Positions 1 through 8,605 of a stretch of DNA of 64,000 nt are shown here, in pieces; the stretch's first letter is position 1, and every line of letters begins with the position of its first letter. The DNA comes from GCA-2733415 sp964276095 (GTDB lineage Bacteria; Bacteroidota; Bacteroidia; Flavobacteriales; Flavobacteriaceae): positions 496,001 to 560,000 of the forward strand of contig CAXYDR010000001.1 of assembly GCA_964276095.1 (NCBI GenBank), given 5' to 3'. Below the pieces are notes generated by a model. The model was not told the origin of the DNA, did no database searches, and saw only the letters and a list, made by a program, of their open reading frames with translations. The translations under genes and the position numbers were made by a program.

Positions 1-223
1 CGGCACATTCATCTGCATCCTCTTTATTGTCACAAAAATAAAATGAAATTGGAAGTACTTTGATTTTATTATTAGGATTCTTGTGTAAGAATTCACTCCA
101 TAAGGATTCAACCGAAGAATAATTACTACTAATATCTTTCATATGTTTATCATTATTACAGTTAGTTAGAAGCAGGATAAAGGAAGAATGTAATAAACAT
201 CTTTTTAAAAATTTCATTTTCAT
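1..223 (-). CDS. Partial lipoprotein, probable ASCH-domain protein
   Basis: A minus-strand gene starts at an ATG at 223 (a second in-frame ATG lies at 217) and runs off the left edge after 74 codons. The first ~25 residues form a lipoprotein signal (basic start, leucine-rich core, LLLTNC lipobox). The following stretch, with SLWSEFL and then FYFCDNKEDADECA, resembles the start of bacterial ASCH-domain proteins, a fold related to RNA-binding PUA domains. The family call rests on a short segment, so it is tentative. It is the first of a series of small minus-strand genes separated by palindromic repeats. The missing C-terminal part holds the diagnostic region. Confidence 0.55.
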   Translation of the reverse strand, partial: MKMKFLKRCLLHSSFILLLTNCNNDKHMKDISSNYSSVESLWSEFLHKNPNNKIKVLPISFYFCDNKEDADECA

Positions 224-229
224 TTTATA

Positions 230-330
230 TTTAAGGTATCAATCGATGTAGCAGATTTACAAATTTAAGTGTTAACACAAGCTTTAGTTTTAAGTACTTA
301 ATCCCGTGTTTCTAATAAGTGATGTTAGCA
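230..330. repeat. Degenerate attC-like repeat fragment
   Basis: The right end (around 303-327) reads CCCGTGTTTCTAATAAGTG then ATGTTAGC. This matches the right arm of the better-preserved copies at 28481-30447, where CCCCGTATTATTTATAGG is followed by TGTTGTTAC. The left arm is not recognisable. The TTA of its GTTAGC core is the stop codon of the GNAT gene on the minus strand. Called by similarity of pattern only. Confidence 0.4.
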
Positions 331-747
331 AAAGTTTTTTTCCATAATGACAAATTCAATTCCATCTTTCATAAAATTCTTATTTGTAGGTTTTAAGCTG
401 AATTTCTCATAGAATTTTGATTTTTCTACTCGAGCATTACACCATAATTTTTTAATACCTTCTCTTTTCAATAAATCTATGATATTTTTTAATAGAATTG
501 TTCCATACCCTAATCCCTGAAATTCAATTAATGTTGCAAATTTCCTGAATTGCACCTCATTATTCTCTACAAATAAGGATATTATTGATGTTAACTCTCC
601 ATTTACAAATAAGCCAAAATGTCTACCATTTATATCATCTGGTAATTCAACATATTCTATCGGCTTATTTGGCCACATAACCTTGTGTCGAATCACTAAA
701 GTTTCTGAGGGAGTGATTTGTTTAATTTCAGAAATTATATCTTTCAT
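325..747 (-). CDS. GNAT-family N-acetyltransferase
   Basis: 140 aa, the usual length for a single-domain GNAT. The acetyl-CoA pyrophosphate-binding motif A is visible as FQGLGYGTILLKNII at about residues 76-90 (Q/R-x-x-G-x-G/A pattern). It is followed by the alpha4 segment with a conserved aromatic, SKFYEKFSL. It should transfer an acetyl group from acetyl-CoA to an amine on a small molecule or protein; the substrate cannot be read from the sequence. It is a single gene between two repeat fragments, and its TAA stop is supplied by the core of the left one. Cytosolic, with no signal peptide. The family is confident and the specific role unknown. Confidence 0.8.
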   Translation of the reverse strand: MKDIISEIKQITPSETLVIRHKVMWPNKPIEYVELPDDINGRHFGLFVNGELTSIISLFVENNEVQFRKFATLIEFQGLGYGTILLKNIIDLLKREGIKKLWCNARVEKSKFYEKFSLKPTNKNFMKDGIEFVIMEKNFC

Positions 748-756
748 TTGATATTA

Positions 757-845
757 ATGGTTATGTAAGATGTCAACCGACAAGGTTTCCGGTAGGAAAT
801 CTACGAATAAAGATATGTTTTCTTTCGGATTTATGGACTAAATCG
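757..845. repeat. Truncated attC-like repeat (type 2 interior)
   Basis: GTTTCCGGTAGGAAATCTACG at 785-805 and the following AATAAAGATATG closely match the interior of the copy at 22976-23114 (TTTCCGGAAGGAAATCCACG, then AATAAATATACA). The palindromic TTTCC/GGAAA core is present. The outer arms with AACGTT and GTTGTT are not clear, so this looks like a decayed copy between the GNAT and DHFR-like genes. Confidence 0.5.
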
Positions 846-847
846 TT

Positions 848-1387
848 TTACTTTTTTCTTACAAAATAGTTTTGAACAATCTTTTCTAGATAAATTTTTG
901 AATTAACACATTCAAAATCTAATCTCTTTGGAAGATCATTAAATAGAGGGATACCACTTCCTAATATCCAAGGAATTATTGTTATGGTCATTTCATCTAT
1001 TAAATCTTCTTTCAAGAAGCTTTGAATTGTTTTGCCACCGTCGATGTACAATCTATAGAATCCATTTTCATGTATCTGTTTGATAACTTCCTTTAAAGAT
1101 CCTTTTATGAGTATTACCTTTTCTTTGAGTTTCTCTGGAACATTAGTCAAACTATTACTAAGTACAAAAACAGGTTTCTGATAAGGCCAATCTATATCAA
1201 AGCCACATATCGTTTCGTAAGTATTACGTCCCATAACTAATGCGTCTATTTGAGAAGTAAATTCACCATAACCCATATCTATATTGTCAGGATTAGGAAT
1301 GGAGTGTAACCAGTCGATTCCTCCATTTTTATCTGCAATGAATCCGTCTAAACTAGTTGCAATAAAGACTTTATTTTTCTTTTCCAT
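848..1387 (-). CDS. Dihydrofolate reductase family protein (RibD C-terminal-like)
   Basis: 179 aa, matching the bacterial YyaP/YwjB-type group of the RibD C-terminal/DHFR-like reductase family. The N-terminal strand and loop VFIATSLDGFIADKNGGIDWL, the segment DALVMGRNTYETI near residue 50, and the late LYIDGGKTIQSFLK nucleotide-binding motif (GG, about residue 117) are all visible. Such proteins bind NADPH and probably reduce a pterin-like or other small molecule. They are not the housekeeping folA, and the true substrate is generally unknown. Single gene between repeat copies, typical of the accessory genes here. Confidence 0.85.
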   Translation of the reverse strand: MEKKNKVFIATSLDGFIADKNGGIDWLHSIPNPDNIDMGYGEFTSQIDALVMGRNTYETICGFDIDWPYQKPVFVLSNSLTNVPEKLKEKVILIKGSLKEVIKQIHENGFYRLYIDGGKTIQSFLKEDLIDEMTITIIPWILGSGIPLFNDLPKRLDFECVNSKIYLEKIVQNYFVRKK

Positions 1388-1401
1388 ATTTTCTCTAATG
1401 A

Positions 1402-1540
1402 ATGGCTAACGGTCTTGTGTATGGTGCGTTGCGTGTTTAAGCAACTAAGTTACTAAAATTGCGTGTAGCTGGCTGAAAATCCGCAGGATTTTCTAAACAC
1501 AGACCAACCTAAGCAATGAATTATACACGTTGTTGCCATT
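1402..1540. repeat. attC-like imperfect-palindrome repeat, type 3
   Basis: It begins GGCTAACGGTCTTGTGTATGG and ends ATTATACACGTTGTTGCC. The arms pair through GTGTAT/ATACAC, and the centre holds GAAAATCCGCAGGATTTTC, a near-palindrome related to AAAATCCGCGGATTTT in the type 1 copies. The interior differs from types 1 and 2. Its right tail GTTGCCATT (1532-1540) is the exact reverse complement of AATGGCAAC (1988-1996) on the other side of the 83-aa gene. It fills most of the 308-bp gap between genes. Confidence 0.7.
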
Positions 1541-1695
1541 TCGTTGTTTTTTCAGAGTTCAATTGTTCAGTCAAATTCCGTTTTCCGATTTTCAGCGTTT
1601 GAGTAAATTCAGTCAGCGTTTTATTCCTCAATATTTTTCAATTCCGTTTGAGTGAGTAATTCTGCAACTTGCTAAATTCCACACACAATTCGGTT

Positions 1696-1947
1696 TTAGT
1701 TTTTCAATTCAGTTCGTTGTAATAGCTTTGTCCATTTAATTCCAAATTTGGATAATAGAAATATTATTAAAAAGAAAAAAGAATGGAATAAAACAACTCC
1801 TAAAGTCCATTGTAATCCAAGTTCTCCGATAAATAGTTTTTTAAATATTAGCAGGGAATTCGGATTCTTGTAAATTCCATACATAAAATATATTGTCAAA
1901 AAAGATGCGATTATTAAAAAGGCAAATCCGATGATTTTTTTTGTCAT
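1696..1947 (-). CDS. Small two-helix membrane protein, unknown
   Basis: 83 aa with two strongly hydrophobic segments, at about residues 5-25 (IIGFAFLIIASFLTIYFMY) and 48-68 (WTLGVVLFHSFFFLIIFLL), and a basic C-terminus. It is an inner-membrane protein with no recognised domain. The gene sits alone between the repeat at 1402-1540 and a short fragment near 1988, bounded by a 9-bp inverted repeat (GTTGCCATT/AATGGCAAC). This is how integron cassettes are bounded. Probably real because of its start, hydrophobic pattern and cassette-like boundaries. Function unknown. Confidence 0.6.
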   Translation of the reverse strand: MTKKIIGFAFLIIASFLTIYFMYGIYKNPNSLLIFKKLFIGELGLQWTLGVVLFHSFFFLIIFLLSKFGIKWTKLLQRTELKN

Positions 1948-1984
1948 AGTATTTTAATTTTCTAAATTCAGAGTTCGTTCCGCA

Positions 1985-2016
1985 ATGAATGGCAACAATT
2001 ATATAAACACAATTGC
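1985..2016. repeat. Fragment of an attC-like repeat (left arm)
   Basis: AATGGCAACAATTATATAAAC resembles the left arm of type 2 copies (CCAACGTTTATATAAAG at 22982-22998). No right arm follows, and the hydroxyproline operon terminator begins ~110 bp later. This marks the edge of the first repeat-bounded gene cluster. Confidence 0.35.
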
Positions 2017-2087
2017 GTTTATTTTTTGCACCCCAAAATTAAGTAAATGGGCTGAAGTATAAAATGACTATAATCAGGTATTTTGTA

Positions 2088-2107
2088 TATCACTAATTAT
2101 AGTGATA
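2088..2107. other. Short inverted repeat
   Basis: TATCACTA and TAGTGATA are separated by ATTA: perfect 8-bp arms. It lies just past the operon terminator and between the two genomic regions. It could be a protein-binding site or chance; no gene starts here. Confidence 0.3.
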
Positions 2108-2126
2108 GTGTATAAGAAAGGAAATA

Positions 2127-2151
2127 AAAAAAGCTCCAATAAGGAGCTTTG
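2127..2151 (-). terminator. Rho-independent terminator of the hydroxyproline operon
   Basis: Read on the minus strand, AAAGCTCC-TTAT-TGGAGCTTT is a stable stem followed by a run of T. It begins ~22 nt after the stop of the last gene of the operon (2173). Confidence 0.85.
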
Positions 2152-2172
2152 CTATAAGTGTTTTGTTAAGGT

Positions 2173-3396
2173 TTAATTGAGTGTTACTCCAAAAGGGTCT
2201 TCTAATGAATGAGCTGGTTTAGTAAACCATTTTGCTCCGTTTTCGGTCATGTAAATATGATCCTCCAAGCGTATTCCAAATTCATTAGGTACACAAATCA
2301 TGGGTTCGTTACTAAAACACATTCCAGGGGCTAAAACAGTATGGTCGTTACGTATAATATACGGCCATTCATGAATATCTAATCCTAAACCATGTCCTGT
2401 ACGGTGGGGGAGCCCTGGTAGTTTATAATCAGGTCCTAAACCATGTGCTTCTAGTGTTTGTCTTGCAGCAATATCTACCATAGCACACGTATTTCCTAAC
2501 TGTGCGGCATTAAAAGCTGCTTGTTGCGTTTCCTTTTCTAAAATCCAAATACTACGTTGTAAATCGCTTATTTCGCCATATACATACGTACGCGTAATGT
2601 CTGAAATATAATCGTGCAACATACAACCAGTATCTACCAATACTATTTCGTTCTCTTCTAAATCCTTTGGCGTTTTCACTCCATGAGGAAAGGAAGAATT
2701 TACACCAAACAATACGATACAGAAATAAGACCCTGTAGGAATACCATAACGGATATGCGCTTCATGAATAAAATTGGTTACCGTTTGTGCGCTAATTCCT
2801 GGGTGTAAAATTCTAGCTACTGCTTTATGAACTTCCATAGTAATATCCATTGCCACCTGAATAATTGCTATCTCAGCGTCAGATTTTATCATTCTGCAAC
2901 CCGCGGTAATCGGTTTTGCATTTGTTATGGAATATGTAGGAGCTACTTTAGCAATACCATCACTCACAAAAAAAGGAGTCGCCTCATCAAGAGCAATTAT
3001 ACCATCAGTAATTGCTTTTTCAGCTAGTATATCTACTAACAATTGGTAGGGACTTTCATGTTCTTCCCAACAACGCACTTCACCTTCAATACCCATAAAA
3101 TCAAGGATAGTTCCTTTTTCAAATTCGGGTGCTATATATTGCAACTCTCCTGTAGCAAATAATAATGCGCCAACCATACGTTCGCTAGAATTCCATTTGG
3201 TACCAGTAAAATAATATAAGTTTGTCCCTGCATGTAAATATATTGCCTGAATATCTTGTTGCTTCATTAGGGTACACGCTTTGTTAATACGTGTTTGAAA
3301 CTCTTCTTTTTTGATGGGTTGTGCTAAATGTGCTAAAGGTTTAATTGCTGCTAATTCTGCTTCAATTGTAGAGCCTCCTATACCGTATGTTTTCAT
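2173..3396 (-). CDS. M24-family Xaa-Pro peptidase (prolidase-like)
   Basis: 407 aa with a creatinase-type N-terminal domain (about 30-170) and an M24 pita-bread catalytic domain (about 180-400). The five metal ligands are visible in order: Asp in LVDTGCML, Asp in SDITRTY, His in HRTGHGLGLDIHE, Glu in SNEPMIC and Glu in RLEDHIY. Enzymes of this family hydrolyse the bond before proline (Xaa-Pro), including Xaa-hydroxyproline dipeptides, with two Mn or Zn ions in the cytosol. It is the last gene of the operon, 27 nt after the neighbouring M24 gene. Its position supports releasing proline and hydroxyproline from imported peptides. Exact peptide-length preference is unknown. Confidence 0.85.
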   Translation of the reverse strand: MKTYGIGGSTIEAELAAIKPLAHLAQPIKKEEFQTRINKACTLMKQQDIQAIYLHAGTNLYYFTGTKWNSSERMVGALLFATGELQYIAPEFEKGTILDFMGIEGEVRCWEEHESPYQLLVDILAEKAITDGIIALDEATPFFVSDGIAKVAPTYSITNAKPITAGCRMIKSDAEIAIIQVAMDITMEVHKAVARILHPGISAQTVTNFIHEAHIRYGIPTGSYFCIVLFGVNSSFPHGVKTPKDLEENEIVLVDTGCMLHDYISDITRTYVYGEISDLQRSIWILEKETQQAAFNAAQLGNTCAMVDIAARQTLEAHGLGPDYKLPGLPHRTGHGLGLDIHEWPYIIRNDHTVLAPGMCFSNEPMICVPNEFGIRLEDHIYMTENGAKWFTKPAHSLEDPFGVTLN

Positions 3397-3423
3397 AATA
3401 TGATATGTTATTTAAGAAAAAAC

Positions 3424-4725
3424 TTATTTTTTATGACTTGCCATAATAGCTTCTATTTCCTCAATTTCAATAGGCATTGCTGCTGTTAAATTGATATTTC
3501 CATTTTCAGTAATTAAGTAATCGTTTTCTAATCGGCATCCAATTCCTTCTTCAGGGATGTAAATTCCGGGTTCGCAAGTAAGTACCATACCGGCTTTTAA
3601 TGAACATGTATACAAACCAACGTCATGAACATCTAAACCGATATGATGTGCTGTTCCATGCATAAAATACTTTTTATACAGTGGTTTTTCTGGGGATTGT
3701 TGTGCTACTTCATTTGCATTTAGCAAACCAAGTTGTATTAATTGAGTTTCTACTAAAAGCGCCATTTGTTGCTCATAATCTGAAGGAAGAATCCCAGGTT
3801 CTAGCAATTTACTACCTTCTTTTAAACAATGTAATACTGCGTTATATACTTCTTTTTGTCTTGGAGAAAATTTCCCGTTTACAGGAAAACAACGTGTAGT
3901 GTCACTATTGTAATTTGCGTAACAAACACCAAAATCTAACAAAATCATTTCGCCATCATTACAGATGTCATCATTAGTATTATAATGTAGTGCGCAAGCA
4001 TTTTTACCAGAAGCTACTATAGGTTGAAAAGCATGACGTGTTGCACCAGATTTCACCAAATTGTAAGTTAATTCTGCCTCTAATTCATATTCGTTTATAT
4101 TGGGTTTACAAGCTAGTAGAACTCGTTTAAAAGAAGCGACACTAATGTCGGCCGCTTTTTGCATCAATACTATTTCGTCATTTGATTTTATAGGGCGTAG
4201 TACACGCGTAATTTTAGCTGCACGATAATATTCATGTAACGGATATTTCTTTTTACACCAAGCAATCATTCTGTCTTGCTGAGTTTCCTGATCAAAAGTT
4301 ACCCGTTTAAGGTGTTCGTTATGTCCAAGGTAAAAACCATCAGCTTCAAAAGCCATTAATTGCAATACCTTTTCAAAATCATGAAGCCATTCTACTCGTG
4401 TTACTCCAGAAATAGTAGTAGCTTGTTCTTTGGTAAGGGTGTCACCATCCCAAATTTTTATATGCTCATTGGTTTCCTTTACAAATAGAATGGATTTATT
4501 TTCCTTTTTATATGCATCTGGATACAATACCAAAATAGTTTCTTCTTGATCAATTCCTGAGATATAAAATAAATCGTTGTTTTGAGTAAACCCCATTACA
4601 TCATCGGCATTGTTATGCTTTACATCATTTGAGGTAAGTATAGCAATGGTATTCTCTTTCATTTGAGCTATAAAACTAGCTCTATTTTTTACAAATAAAC
4701 TCGATGGTATGGGTGCGTATCTCAT
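3424..4725 (-). CDS. Aminopeptidase P family protein (M24B)
   Basis: 433 aa, typical of aminopeptidase P: an AMP_N domain (about 1-140) and an M24 domain (about 170-420). Ligands appear as DFG in LLDFGVCY, D in NSDTTRCF, H in MHGTAHHIGLDVHD, E in TCEPGIYIP and E in CRLENDY. It should remove the N-terminal residue from peptides with proline (or hydroxyproline) in second position. A 1-nt gap separates it from the upstream FAD dehydrogenase gene, so the two are co-transcribed. Two different M24 peptidases in one hydroxyproline operon suggest that the pathway is fed by peptides rather than only by free Hyp. The family is secure; the physiological substrate is inferred from context. Confidence 0.9.
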   Translation of the reverse strand: MRYAPIPSSLFVKNRASFIAQMKENTIAILTSNDVKHNNADDVMGFTQNNDLFYISGIDQEETILVLYPDAYKKENKSILFVKETNEHIKIWDGDTLTKEQATTISGVTRVEWLHDFEKVLQLMAFEADGFYLGHNEHLKRVTFDQETQQDRMIAWCKKKYPLHEYYRAAKITRVLRPIKSNDEIVLMQKAADISVASFKRVLLACKPNINEYELEAELTYNLVKSGATRHAFQPIVASGKNACALHYNTNDDICNDGEMILLDFGVCYANYNSDTTRCFPVNGKFSPRQKEVYNAVLHCLKEGSKLLEPGILPSDYEQQMALLVETQLIQLGLLNANEVAQQSPEKPLYKKYFMHGTAHHIGLDVHDVGLYTCSLKAGMVLTCEPGIYIPEEGIGCRLENDYLITENGNINLTAAMPIEIEEIEAIMASHKK

Positions 4726-4726
4726 A

Positions 4727-5962
4727 TTATAATTGAAACATATTAGTAGCTACAGAAGTTGGCTTACCTAAAATTAATTCGGTAACCACTTTTCCTGTTG
4801 CTGGTGCTAAACTCAAGCCCATCATGGCATGACCTGTCGCTAGCGTTAGATTAGTTATTTTTTTTGATTTAGTTATAATAGGCATTCCAGAAGGAGTGCA
4901 TGGTCTGAAACCATACCAAGTATCTTCAACTTTAGGCATTTCAATACTTAAATCAGGATAAAAATCGTTTACAGAATTTATAATTCCTTGTAATCGATTT
5001 TGGTTTATTTTTGTATCGTTGTTATGAGTTATTTCCATTGTTCCACCAAAACGAATGTCATTTGCCATAGGTGTTACTGCTACTTTACCTTCACATAAAA
5101 TACTTGGAATACTCGGTTTTTGTGTTTTCTCCTTTAGCGTAAAACTGTACCCTTTTCCTGGTAATATAGAAACACTTGTTTGTAGTTTTTTTGCTATTTC
5201 TGGACTCCATGATCCTGTTGCTAAAACTACTTCATCTGTAGTAAAATTTCCTTTAGAAGTTATTACTTCTGAAACGGAATTATTACTGATTTTAAAATCG
5301 GTTACAGTTGTGTTTTTATGAATCTCAACGCCTAATTTATTCAGCTGAACTTTTATAAACTGCATAAATTTCTGTGGATATAAATGCGCATCCGAAGTAT
5401 AGTGAACACCTCCAATAACATCTGTTTCTGTTCCCGTTTCTAATGCTGTAACACCTTCTTTTGATAAAAAGTTAACGGCTAGTCCTAGTCGTCGTGCAGT
5501 TTCCGCTTCATGATACATTTCCTCAGCTGTCTTTTCGGTTTTAAAAAGCATTAACAATCCTTTTTCATCATAAAAAAAGGAGTCGTTTTCTTTCGCGAAA
5601 TCTTGATATAATTCTTTACTCAACACTGACAAATCGCGTAAAGCGGGCATTGCATTTTCTACATGTTTTTTATTTGCATGTTTGTAAAACTGCATTCCCC
5701 ATTTTATCAAATCGGTACTTAAACGAGGTTTTACATAAAACGGACTTTGACTGTCAAACATCCATTTCATTCCTTGTGCAATCATACCAGGTTGTGCCAA
5801 TGGAATAATATGAGAAGGTACAATCATTCCAGCGTTACCGTAGGAGCAACCATCCGTCATATCGCTTTTATCGAAAACGTTAACCTGAAACCCTTCTTTT
5901 GCTAGATAATATGCAGAGCATAAACCTATAATTCCGCCACCGATGATACTTATGTTTTTCAT
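4727..5962 (-). CDS. FAD-dependent D-amino-acid (D-hydroxyproline) dehydrogenase
   Basis: 411 aa, DAO/DadA superfamily. The FAD-binding dinucleotide fold is at the N-terminus (ISIIGGGIIGLCSAYYLAKEG, GxGxxG), with a second conserved stretch GGTMEITHN near residue 310. The C-terminal LATGHAMMGLSLAPATGK motif is typical of DadA-type enzymes. In the hydroxyproline pathway this enzyme oxidises cis-4-hydroxy-D-proline, made by the epimerase, to 1-pyrroline-4-hydroxy-2-carboxylate. Electrons probably go to the respiratory chain. It lies 37 nt downstream of the epimerase. A general D-amino-acid dehydrogenase cannot be excluded from sequence alone, but the neighbours make D-Hyp the likely substrate. 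Confidence 0.85.
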   Translation of the reverse strand: MKNISIIGGGIIGLCSAYYLAKEGFQVNVFDKSDMTDGCSYGNAGMIVPSHIIPLAQPGMIAQGMKWMFDSQSPFYVKPRLSTDLIKWGMQFYKHANKKHVENAMPALRDLSVLSKELYQDFAKENDSFFYDEKGLLMLFKTEKTAEEMYHEAETARRLGLAVNFLSKEGVTALETGTETDVIGGVHYTSDAHLYPQKFMQFIKVQLNKLGVEIHKNTTVTDFKISNNSVSEVITSKGNFTTDEVVLATGSWSPEIAKKLQTSVSILPGKGYSFTLKEKTQKPSIPSILCEGKVAVTPMANDIRFGGTMEITHNNDTKINQNRLQGIINSVNDFYPDLSIEMPKVEDTWYGFRPCTPSGMPIITKSKKITNLTLATGHAMMGLSLAPATGKVVTELILGKPTSVATNMFQL

Positions 5963-5999
5963 GTTTATTTAAGTTATAATCAACTAATCCTTAAATGGG

Positions 6000-7013
6000 T
6001 TATATCACTTGAAATCCGAAAGCATACGGATCATCATCTTCATCTATTTTAATAGTGTTATACCCGAACACTTTTGCCCATCCTTGAATACTTGGTATAA
6101 CAGCTTTTTTTCCGTCTAGTGTAGTTTCTTCTTCAACACGACCAATAAATTTACTTCCGATGTAGCTTTCATGGATAAATTCTTCTCCCTTTTGTAATTT
6201 TCCTTTAGCATGTAATTGTGCAATTCGTGCTGAAGTTCCTGTACCGCAAGGGCTTCTGTCAATAGCTTTATCTCCATAAAAAACTGCGTTTCTTCCTGAG
6301 GAAGTAGGGTCTAGTGGTGTTCCTGTCCATAACATATGACTCACATCACGAATAGTATCATTTTCAGGATGGATAAACATATCAGGATATTTTTCATTGA
6401 TACGCTTACGTACTTCCTGACTGTATTGTATTATTTTACTAGCAGTAAAGTCTTGAATACCCGAAAAGTTTTGCTGTGGATCTACAATAGCATAGTAATT
6501 TCCTCCATAAGAAACATCAAAAGTGATTTCTCCTAATTCCGGACAATCTATAGTTAATCCTTCAGCAGCTAAATAACTTTTTACATTAGTTAATCTTACC
6601 CAATCTACTTTTTTACCTGTTTGTTGGTATTCAATATGTACCAAACCAGCTGGTGCTTCCATTTTAATTATCCCAGGTGTTTTTGGTGTAACTAAACCTT
6701 CTTCAATAGCAATAGTTACAGTACCAATAGTACCATGACCACACATAGGTAAACAACCAGATGTTTCAATAAATAAAATACCAAAGTCGTTTTCAAGATT
6801 GCTTGGTGGGAATAGAATACTCCCAGACATCATATCATGACCTCTAGGTTCAAACATTAACCCTTTACGAATCCAATCGTACTCTTTTAAGAAATGCTGT
6901 CTTTTTTCAGACATATTATTTCCGTCTAAGTTTGGCCCGCCACCTGCAACAACCCTAACAGGGTTTCCGCAAGTATGAGCATCTACACAAAAAAATGTTT
7001 TGTCTACAGCCAT
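6000..7013 (-). CDS. 4-hydroxyproline epimerase (proline racemase family)
   Basis: 337 aa. Both catalytic cysteines of the family are present: MCGHGTIG near residue 92 and SPCGTGTSAR near residue 237. That pair marks racemases and epimerases rather than trans-3-hydroxyproline dehydratase, where the second Cys is replaced by Thr. The N-terminal DAHTCGNPVRVV motif is also typical. It should interconvert trans-4-hydroxy-L-proline and cis-4-hydroxy-D-proline without cofactor, the first step of bacterial Hyp catabolism. The other pathway enzymes flank it (1 nt to the aldehyde dehydrogenase), which argues for the epimerase over proline racemase. Cytosolic. Confidence 0.9.
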   Translation of the reverse strand: MAVDKTFFCVDAHTCGNPVRVVAGGGPNLDGNNMSEKRQHFLKEYDWIRKGLMFEPRGHDMMSGSILFPPSNLENDFGILFIETSGCLPMCGHGTIGTVTIAIEEGLVTPKTPGIIKMEAPAGLVHIEYQQTGKKVDWVRLTNVKSYLAAEGLTIDCPELGEITFDVSYGGNYYAIVDPQQNFSGIQDFTASKIIQYSQEVRKRINEKYPDMFIHPENDTIRDVSHMLWTGTPLDPTSSGRNAVFYGDKAIDRSPCGTGTSARIAQLHAKGKLQKGEEFIHESYIGSKFIGRVEEETTLDGKKAVIPSIQGWAKVFGYNTIKIDEDDDPYAFGFQVI

Positions 7014-7014
7014 A

Positions 7015-8538
7015 TTATTTTAATGATTGAGGTAGTAATTCTTTTGGAAAATCTTGGAAAGAAAAAGGCCTTACCCAACGTTTGATTGCTCCAATTCCTA
7101 CTGCTGTAAAACGAGAATCTGTCGATGCTGGATATGGCCCACCATGTGTCATAGATTCACATACTTCAACTCCAGTTGGAACTCCATTAAATATAATTCT
7201 ACCTACTCGGTTTTGTAATGCATCAACAATTTCAGAAAGATTAGCGTAATCTTCTTGTTCTGCTAAAATAGTTCCTGTTAATTGTCCTTCTAAACCTTCA
7301 ATGATTTCTATTAATTGCCCTTCGTCCTTACAACGGACAACTAATGAAAATGGACCAAATACTTCTTGGTGCATTTTTGGATTAATTAAAAAGTCTGTTC
7401 CCGAAACGGTAGATACTTGAGAAGACGCATAATTATTTGCTACAGCTGCTTCATATTTTGATACAACTTCTAGTCCGTTTTGAGAAGATACATCATTACC
7501 AACTCTAATATAATTATTCTTAATATTAGGATGCAACATACATTGTGGATCAATTGCTGTTGTTTTTACTGCTAAATCTTTAATAAAAGCGTCAGTTTCA
7601 TTACCAGCAATAGTTAAAATTAAACCAGGATTGGTGCAAAACTGACCAGTTCCTAAGTTTATAGAACCCGCATAGGTTGTTGCTAAAGCTTCCCCTCTTT
7701 TAGAAATTGCATTTGGAGTAATGATTACAGGGTTTATACTTCCCATCTCTGCAAAAACCGGAATTGGTTCTTCACGTTTAGCGGCAAGATCATATAAAGC
7801 TCTTCCTCCTTTAATACTTCCTGTAAAGCCTACAGCTTTTACTTTAGGGTGTGACACTAATTGTACACCTACTTCGATACCACTACTGTTTAAATTTGAA
7901 AACACTCCATTTGGCATTCCTGTTTTTTCAGCAGCTTTAAGAATTGCCGATGCTACCAATTCCCCCGTTCCTGCATGCATAGGGTGTGATTTTACAATTA
8001 CCGGACAACCAGCCGCTAGTGCGCTTGCTGTATCTCCGCCAGCAGTAGAATACGCTAACGGAAAATTACTCGCACCAAAAACAACAACAGGTCCTAAAGC
8101 AATGTCTGTTTTTCTAATATCAGATTTTGGCATTGGTGCTCTGTCTGGGATAGCTTCATCAATAATATTGTTTCTCCATTCATCATTAGCTACTAATTCA
8201 GCAAAAGATTTTAGTTGAAAAATTGTTCGACCTCTTTCTCCTACAACTCTTCCTTCAGGTAAACCTGTTTCGGACATGTATGTCTTAACTAGTTCATCTC
8301 CTAAATTCATGATTTCATCAGCTATAGTATTTAAGAATTCAGCTCGTTTTGTCCCTGAAATGCTTCTATAGGTTTTAAATGTATTATGAGCTAGTATTAC
8401 TGCTTCATCCACTTCTTCTAAAGTAGCTTCATTAAAGCTGTATTCATTCTCAATATTTAATTTGGGGTTGAATGTTTTATATGTTTTACTTCCTTTTTCT
8501 GAAAGTTGATTTCCTATGTAATTTTGTCCTGTTATCAT
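7015..8538 (-). CDS. 2,5-dioxovalerate (alpha-ketoglutaric semialdehyde) dehydrogenase
   Basis: 507 aa NAD(P)-dependent aldehyde dehydrogenase. The catalytic glutamate is at residue 264 in VFAEMGSINP and the catalytic cysteine at residue 301 in GTGQFCTNPG. The coenzyme motif GFTGSIKGGRAL precedes them. The Q-F-C-T-N-P-G active-site string is typical of the alpha-ketoglutaric semialdehyde group found in Hyp and sugar-acid operons, and differs from the GQ-C-C of general aldehyde dehydrogenases. It would carry out the last step, oxidising the semialdehyde to 2-oxoglutarate for the TCA cycle. The upstream gap contains a strong hairpin (8565-8595), so its level relative to the upstream genes may be set separately. 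Confidence 0.88.
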   Translation of the reverse strand: MITGQNYIGNQLSEKGSKTYKTFNPKLNIENEYSFNEATLEEVDEAVILAHNTFKTYRSISGTKRAEFLNTIADEIMNLGDELVKTYMSETGLPEGRVVGERGRTIFQLKSFAELVANDEWRNNIIDEAIPDRAPMPKSDIRKTDIALGPVVVFGASNFPLAYSTAGGDTASALAAGCPVIVKSHPMHAGTGELVASAILKAAEKTGMPNGVFSNLNSSGIEVGVQLVSHPKVKAVGFTGSIKGGRALYDLAAKREEPIPVFAEMGSINPVIITPNAISKRGEALATTYAGSINLGTGQFCTNPGLILTIAGNETDAFIKDLAVKTTAIDPQCMLHPNIKNNYIRVGNDVSSQNGLEVVSKYEAAVANNYASSQVSTVSGTDFLINPKMHQEVFGPFSLVVRCKDEGQLIEIIEGLEGQLTGTILAEQEDYANLSEIVDALQNRVGRIIFNGVPTGVEVCESMTHGGPYPASTDSRFTAVGIGAIKRWVRPFSFQDFPKELLPQSLK

Positions 8539-8564
8539 ACTAATAAATTTATGTTATAACCAAC

Positions 8565-8595
8565 AAACCTTAGAAGTATTATGCTTCTAAGGTTT
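8565..8595 (-). terminator. Strong intra-operon stem-loop
   Basis: AAACCTTAGAAG and CTTCTAAGGTTT form a perfect 12-bp stem with a 7-nt loop (TATTATG). It lies between the DUF1272 stop (8606) and the aldehyde dehydrogenase start (8538). On the minus strand only a short T-poor tail follows, so it may be a partial terminator, an mRNA-stabilising or processing element, or an operator. The function is inferred. Confidence 0.5.
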
Positions 8596-8605
8596 AAGGT
8601 ACTGG

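Noticed and set aside
6000..7013. Proline racemase as the call for the epimerase gene
   Set aside because: Both catalytic Cys are common to both, but three other Hyp-pathway enzymes surround it, so the epimerase is favoured; not excluded.
7721..8218. Open frame of 165 codons on the plus strand
   Set aside because: Antisense of the aldehyde dehydrogenase, which has complete catalytic motifs; no promoter or protein-like pattern.
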